Positions 14,296-15,608 of a stretch of 15,608 bases of DNA are shown piece by piece. How positions within the stretch are numbered: the first letter of the stretch is position 1; every line of letters starts with the position of its first letter. A program made the position numbers and the translations under genes. Source of the DNA: Candidatus Woesearchaeota archaeon (lineage in GTDB: Archaea > Nanobdellota > Nanobdellia > Woesearchaeales > CG1-02-33-12). Below the pieces are notes generated by a model. That model made no database searches. It was not told the DNA's origin and saw only the letters and a program-made list of their open reading frames with translations. The stretch lies in NCBI GenBank assembly GCA_003561825.1, contig PWVO01000080.1, positions 1 to 15,608 of the forward strand, in the 5' to 3' direction.

Positions 14296-15138
14296 ATGAA
14301 TAAAAGAGCAGCAGATTACCCAGAAGACATTACAGAGCTGTCCAAGTCAGTATTATTGGAGATTATGACTCTGCTAAAGGGATATAAAGATCATATTGTA
14401 TTAGTTGGAGGCTGGGTTCCTTATTTTATTTTGCATAAATTCCAGAGAGATGCGGATTTTAAGCATATTGGCTCAATTGATATTGACTTAGTTATAGACC
14501 CATGCCTTATTAAGTCTGGTGTTTACGAGACAATTGCTAATATTCTTGAGAAAAATGGGTATAATCAGAGAAAGGATAAAAAAGGAGATCTGATTGAGTT
14601 TAGTTTTGAGAGGGAAATTGGAGGCCGCAGGATAAATATTGATTTTCTCAGCACTGATTACCCTAAAAACACCAATAAAAGGCACAGGATTGTTCAGCCG
14701 GACTTAAAGGCAAGAACATTAAAAGGAGCAAAGATTGTACTAGAACATAATTTCGAGGAAGAGATTAAGGGAAAGCTGCCAAATGGAGCTTATGCAAGAG
14801 TTAAGATAAGAATAGCTGATTTAGTAGGATGCCTGGCTACTAAAGCTTTGGCTTTAGGAGGAAGGTCAGAGGCAAAAGACAATTATGACATCTATGCAAT
14901 GATCTCTTATTACAAGAATGGTGAAAAAAGCTGCGCAGAAGAGATCAGGCCATTTCTTTATGATAATGATATTAAAGATTGTTTGTGTGAGATAAAGAGA
15001 AATTTTGAGGAAGAAAATAGCCTTGGCCCTGTTTTAGTTGGGGATTTTATCTTTTATAATGATGCAGAATCCAGAAACAGGATAATAACAGATTCATACA
15101 TGAGGATTAATAGGTTCCTTGAGCTGTTAGAGAAATAA
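14296..15138 (+). CDS. AbiEii-like nucleotidyltransferase toxin
   Basis: This 280-residue protein of the AbiEii/AbiGii nucleotidyltransferase group (DNA polymerase beta-like fold) has V-G-G-W (37-40), then I-D-I-D-L-V with D62 and D64 as the metal-binding pair, and N-I-D-F-L with D116 as the third carboxylate. The C-terminal helical part carries K-A-L-A-L-G-G-R with K-D-N-Y-D-I-Y (195-201), the K-x-x-x-D pattern typical of the family. Related toxins (AbiEii, MenT) transfer nucleotides; MenT modifies tRNA. It starts one base after the antitoxin stop with no ribosome binding site, so translation is probably coupled. A non-toxic housekeeping nucleotidyltransferase is possible but fits the operon less well. 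Confidence 0.75.
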   Translation: MNKRAADYPEDITELSKSVLLEIMTLLKGYKDHIVLVGGWVPYFILHKFQRDADFKHIGSIDIDLVIDPCLIKSGVYETIANILEKNGYNQRKDKKGDLIEFSFEREIGGRRINIDFLSTDYPKNTNKRHRIVQPDLKARTLKGAKIVLEHNFEEEIKGKLPNGAYARVKIRIADLVGCLATKALALGGRSEAKDNYDIYAMISYYKNGEKSCAEEIRPFLYDNDIKDCLCEIKRNFEEENSLGPVLVGDFIFYNDAESRNRIITDSYMRINRFLELLEK

Positions 15139-15172
15139 ATCCTGGTTAAGGCCAAAGACTTTATATCTCAGG

Positions 15173-15181
15173 TTTTTTTTT
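15173..15181 (+). terminator. Poly-T terminator after the AbiE-like module
   Basis: Nine consecutive T on the plus strand, 35 bases after the toxin stop codon, form a typical archaeal U-tract terminator. They lie in the 48-base gap between convergent genes. Confidence 0.6.
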
Positions 15182-15186
15182 ATCAT

Positions 15187-15474
15187 CTAAAGAGCTTTTT
15201 TTTCAGGGTTTTCCTCTAATGATTCAATGTAATCCAATGATCTTATTTCCCCTATTGCAGAGGCCTCTTTTTCAAGATACTCCTTTTTTTCTGTTTGATT
15301 CAGCTCTTGGGGCATTTTATATCCTATCTCATACCCTTTAATTAAGGTGAATTCTCTTTTTATTGTGAAGCCTTTCTTCTCGAGATTTTGCCTGAGCTGG
15401 CTCATATATCCCTCTGGGGCATCTGGCTTTACAAGAACAATGTAGTTTTTTATTGACTCTTCAAGGTTTTCCAT
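15187..15474 (-). CDS. Small protein resembling peptidase inhibitor I9 (subtilisin propeptide fold)
   Basis: This 95-residue protein has no signal peptide. Residues 11-80 match the I9/propeptide pattern: Y-I-V-L-V-K-P-D-A-P at the first strand, a helix with L-R-Q-N-L-E, then I-K-R-E-F-T-L-I-K-G-Y-E-I, a second helix, and S-L-D-Y-I-E-S-L-E-E at the last strand. The block around E-F-T-L-I-K-G-Y closely resembles the yeast cytosolic proteinase B inhibitor Pbi2, which also stands alone. It could inhibit a subtilase or act as a separate folding chaperone for one; no protease is visible in the window. The start is one base after the stop of the upstream gene, suggesting coupling. Confidence 0.6.
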   Translation of the reverse strand: MENLEESIKNYIVLVKPDAPEGYMSQLRQNLEKKGFTIKREFTLIKGYEIGYKMPQELNQTEKKEYLEKEASAIGEIRSLDYIESLEENPEKKAL

Positions 15475-15475
15475 T

Positions 15476-15608
15476 TTACCAAATCATCTTCCATATGGCT
15501 TTTGCAGCTTTTTTTCCTGGTGTTTCATTGCTGTATTTATTGTCTATTATGCTTTTTAATTTTTCTTCTTTGGGATAGTTGTTAATCATATTGTCAACCC
15601 TTACAAGC
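15476..15608 (-). CDS. C-terminal end of an unidentified gene running off the window
   Basis: An open frame of about 43 codons enters from the window edge and stops with TAA at 15476-15478, one base before the I9-like gene. The visible end is charged and helical (N-N-Y-P-K-E-E-K-L-K-S-I-I-D) and closes with A-I-W-K-M-I-W. It is too short to identify. The one-base spacing to the next gene supports it being real and in the same operon. Confidence 0.55.
   Translation of the reverse strand, partial: LVRVDNMINNYPKEEKLKSIIDNKYSNETPGKKAAKAIWKMIW

Overview
The window reads as a chromosomal segment of an archaeon, most likely a small-genome DPANN lineage of the Woesearchaeota/Pacearchaeota kind. The domain assignment rests on Pelota, transcription factor E alpha, an archaeal ribose-1,5-bisphosphate isomerase, an archaeal-style Mre11, TATA-box promoters about 25 bases before start codons (several apparently leaderless), and Shine-Dalgarno sites of the GGAGGTGA type. 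The phylum is inference from gene style and was not tested.

Region 1 (1-6528, minus strand) is a five-gene cell-envelope cluster. In transcription order it encodes a single-pass anchored protein with three beta-rich repeats, a 792-residue polytopic membrane protein ending in a lytic-transglycosylase (SLT) domain, and three tandem paralogous lipoproteins with six shared cysteines. The ectodomain of the SLT protein appears to contain two modules resembling the lipoproteins, so the set may form one surface complex. This is the best candidate in the window for an undescribed system, because archaea have no murein for an SLT domain to cut.

Region 2 (6617-11600) is core biology: Pelota for ribosome rescue; a pta-ackA pair for making ATP and acetate from acetyl-CoA; a small single-pass membrane protein next to ribose-1,5-bisphosphate isomerase of the archaeal AMP/RuBisCO pathway; and transcription factor E alpha. 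Genes are tightly packed, and two convergent pairs overlap by 4-7 bases.

Region 3 (11845-15138, plus strand) begins with a leaderless mre11. Where rad50 is often found there is instead a two-gene AbiE-like toxin-antitoxin module. Its antitoxin candidate has an N-terminal PD-(D/E)XK-like domain followed by a winged helix, and its toxin candidate is an AbiEii-type nucleotidyltransferase. An 18-bp palindrome covers the antitoxin start codon. Leucine TTA is frequent in the antitoxin gene and absent from mre11, which suggests recent acquisition.

Region 4 (15187-15608, minus strand) holds a small free-standing protein resembling the peptidase inhibitor I9 (subtilisin propeptide) fold. It lies one base after the 3' end of a gene that runs off the window. 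No tRNA, rRNA, CRISPR array or insertion sequence was seen.
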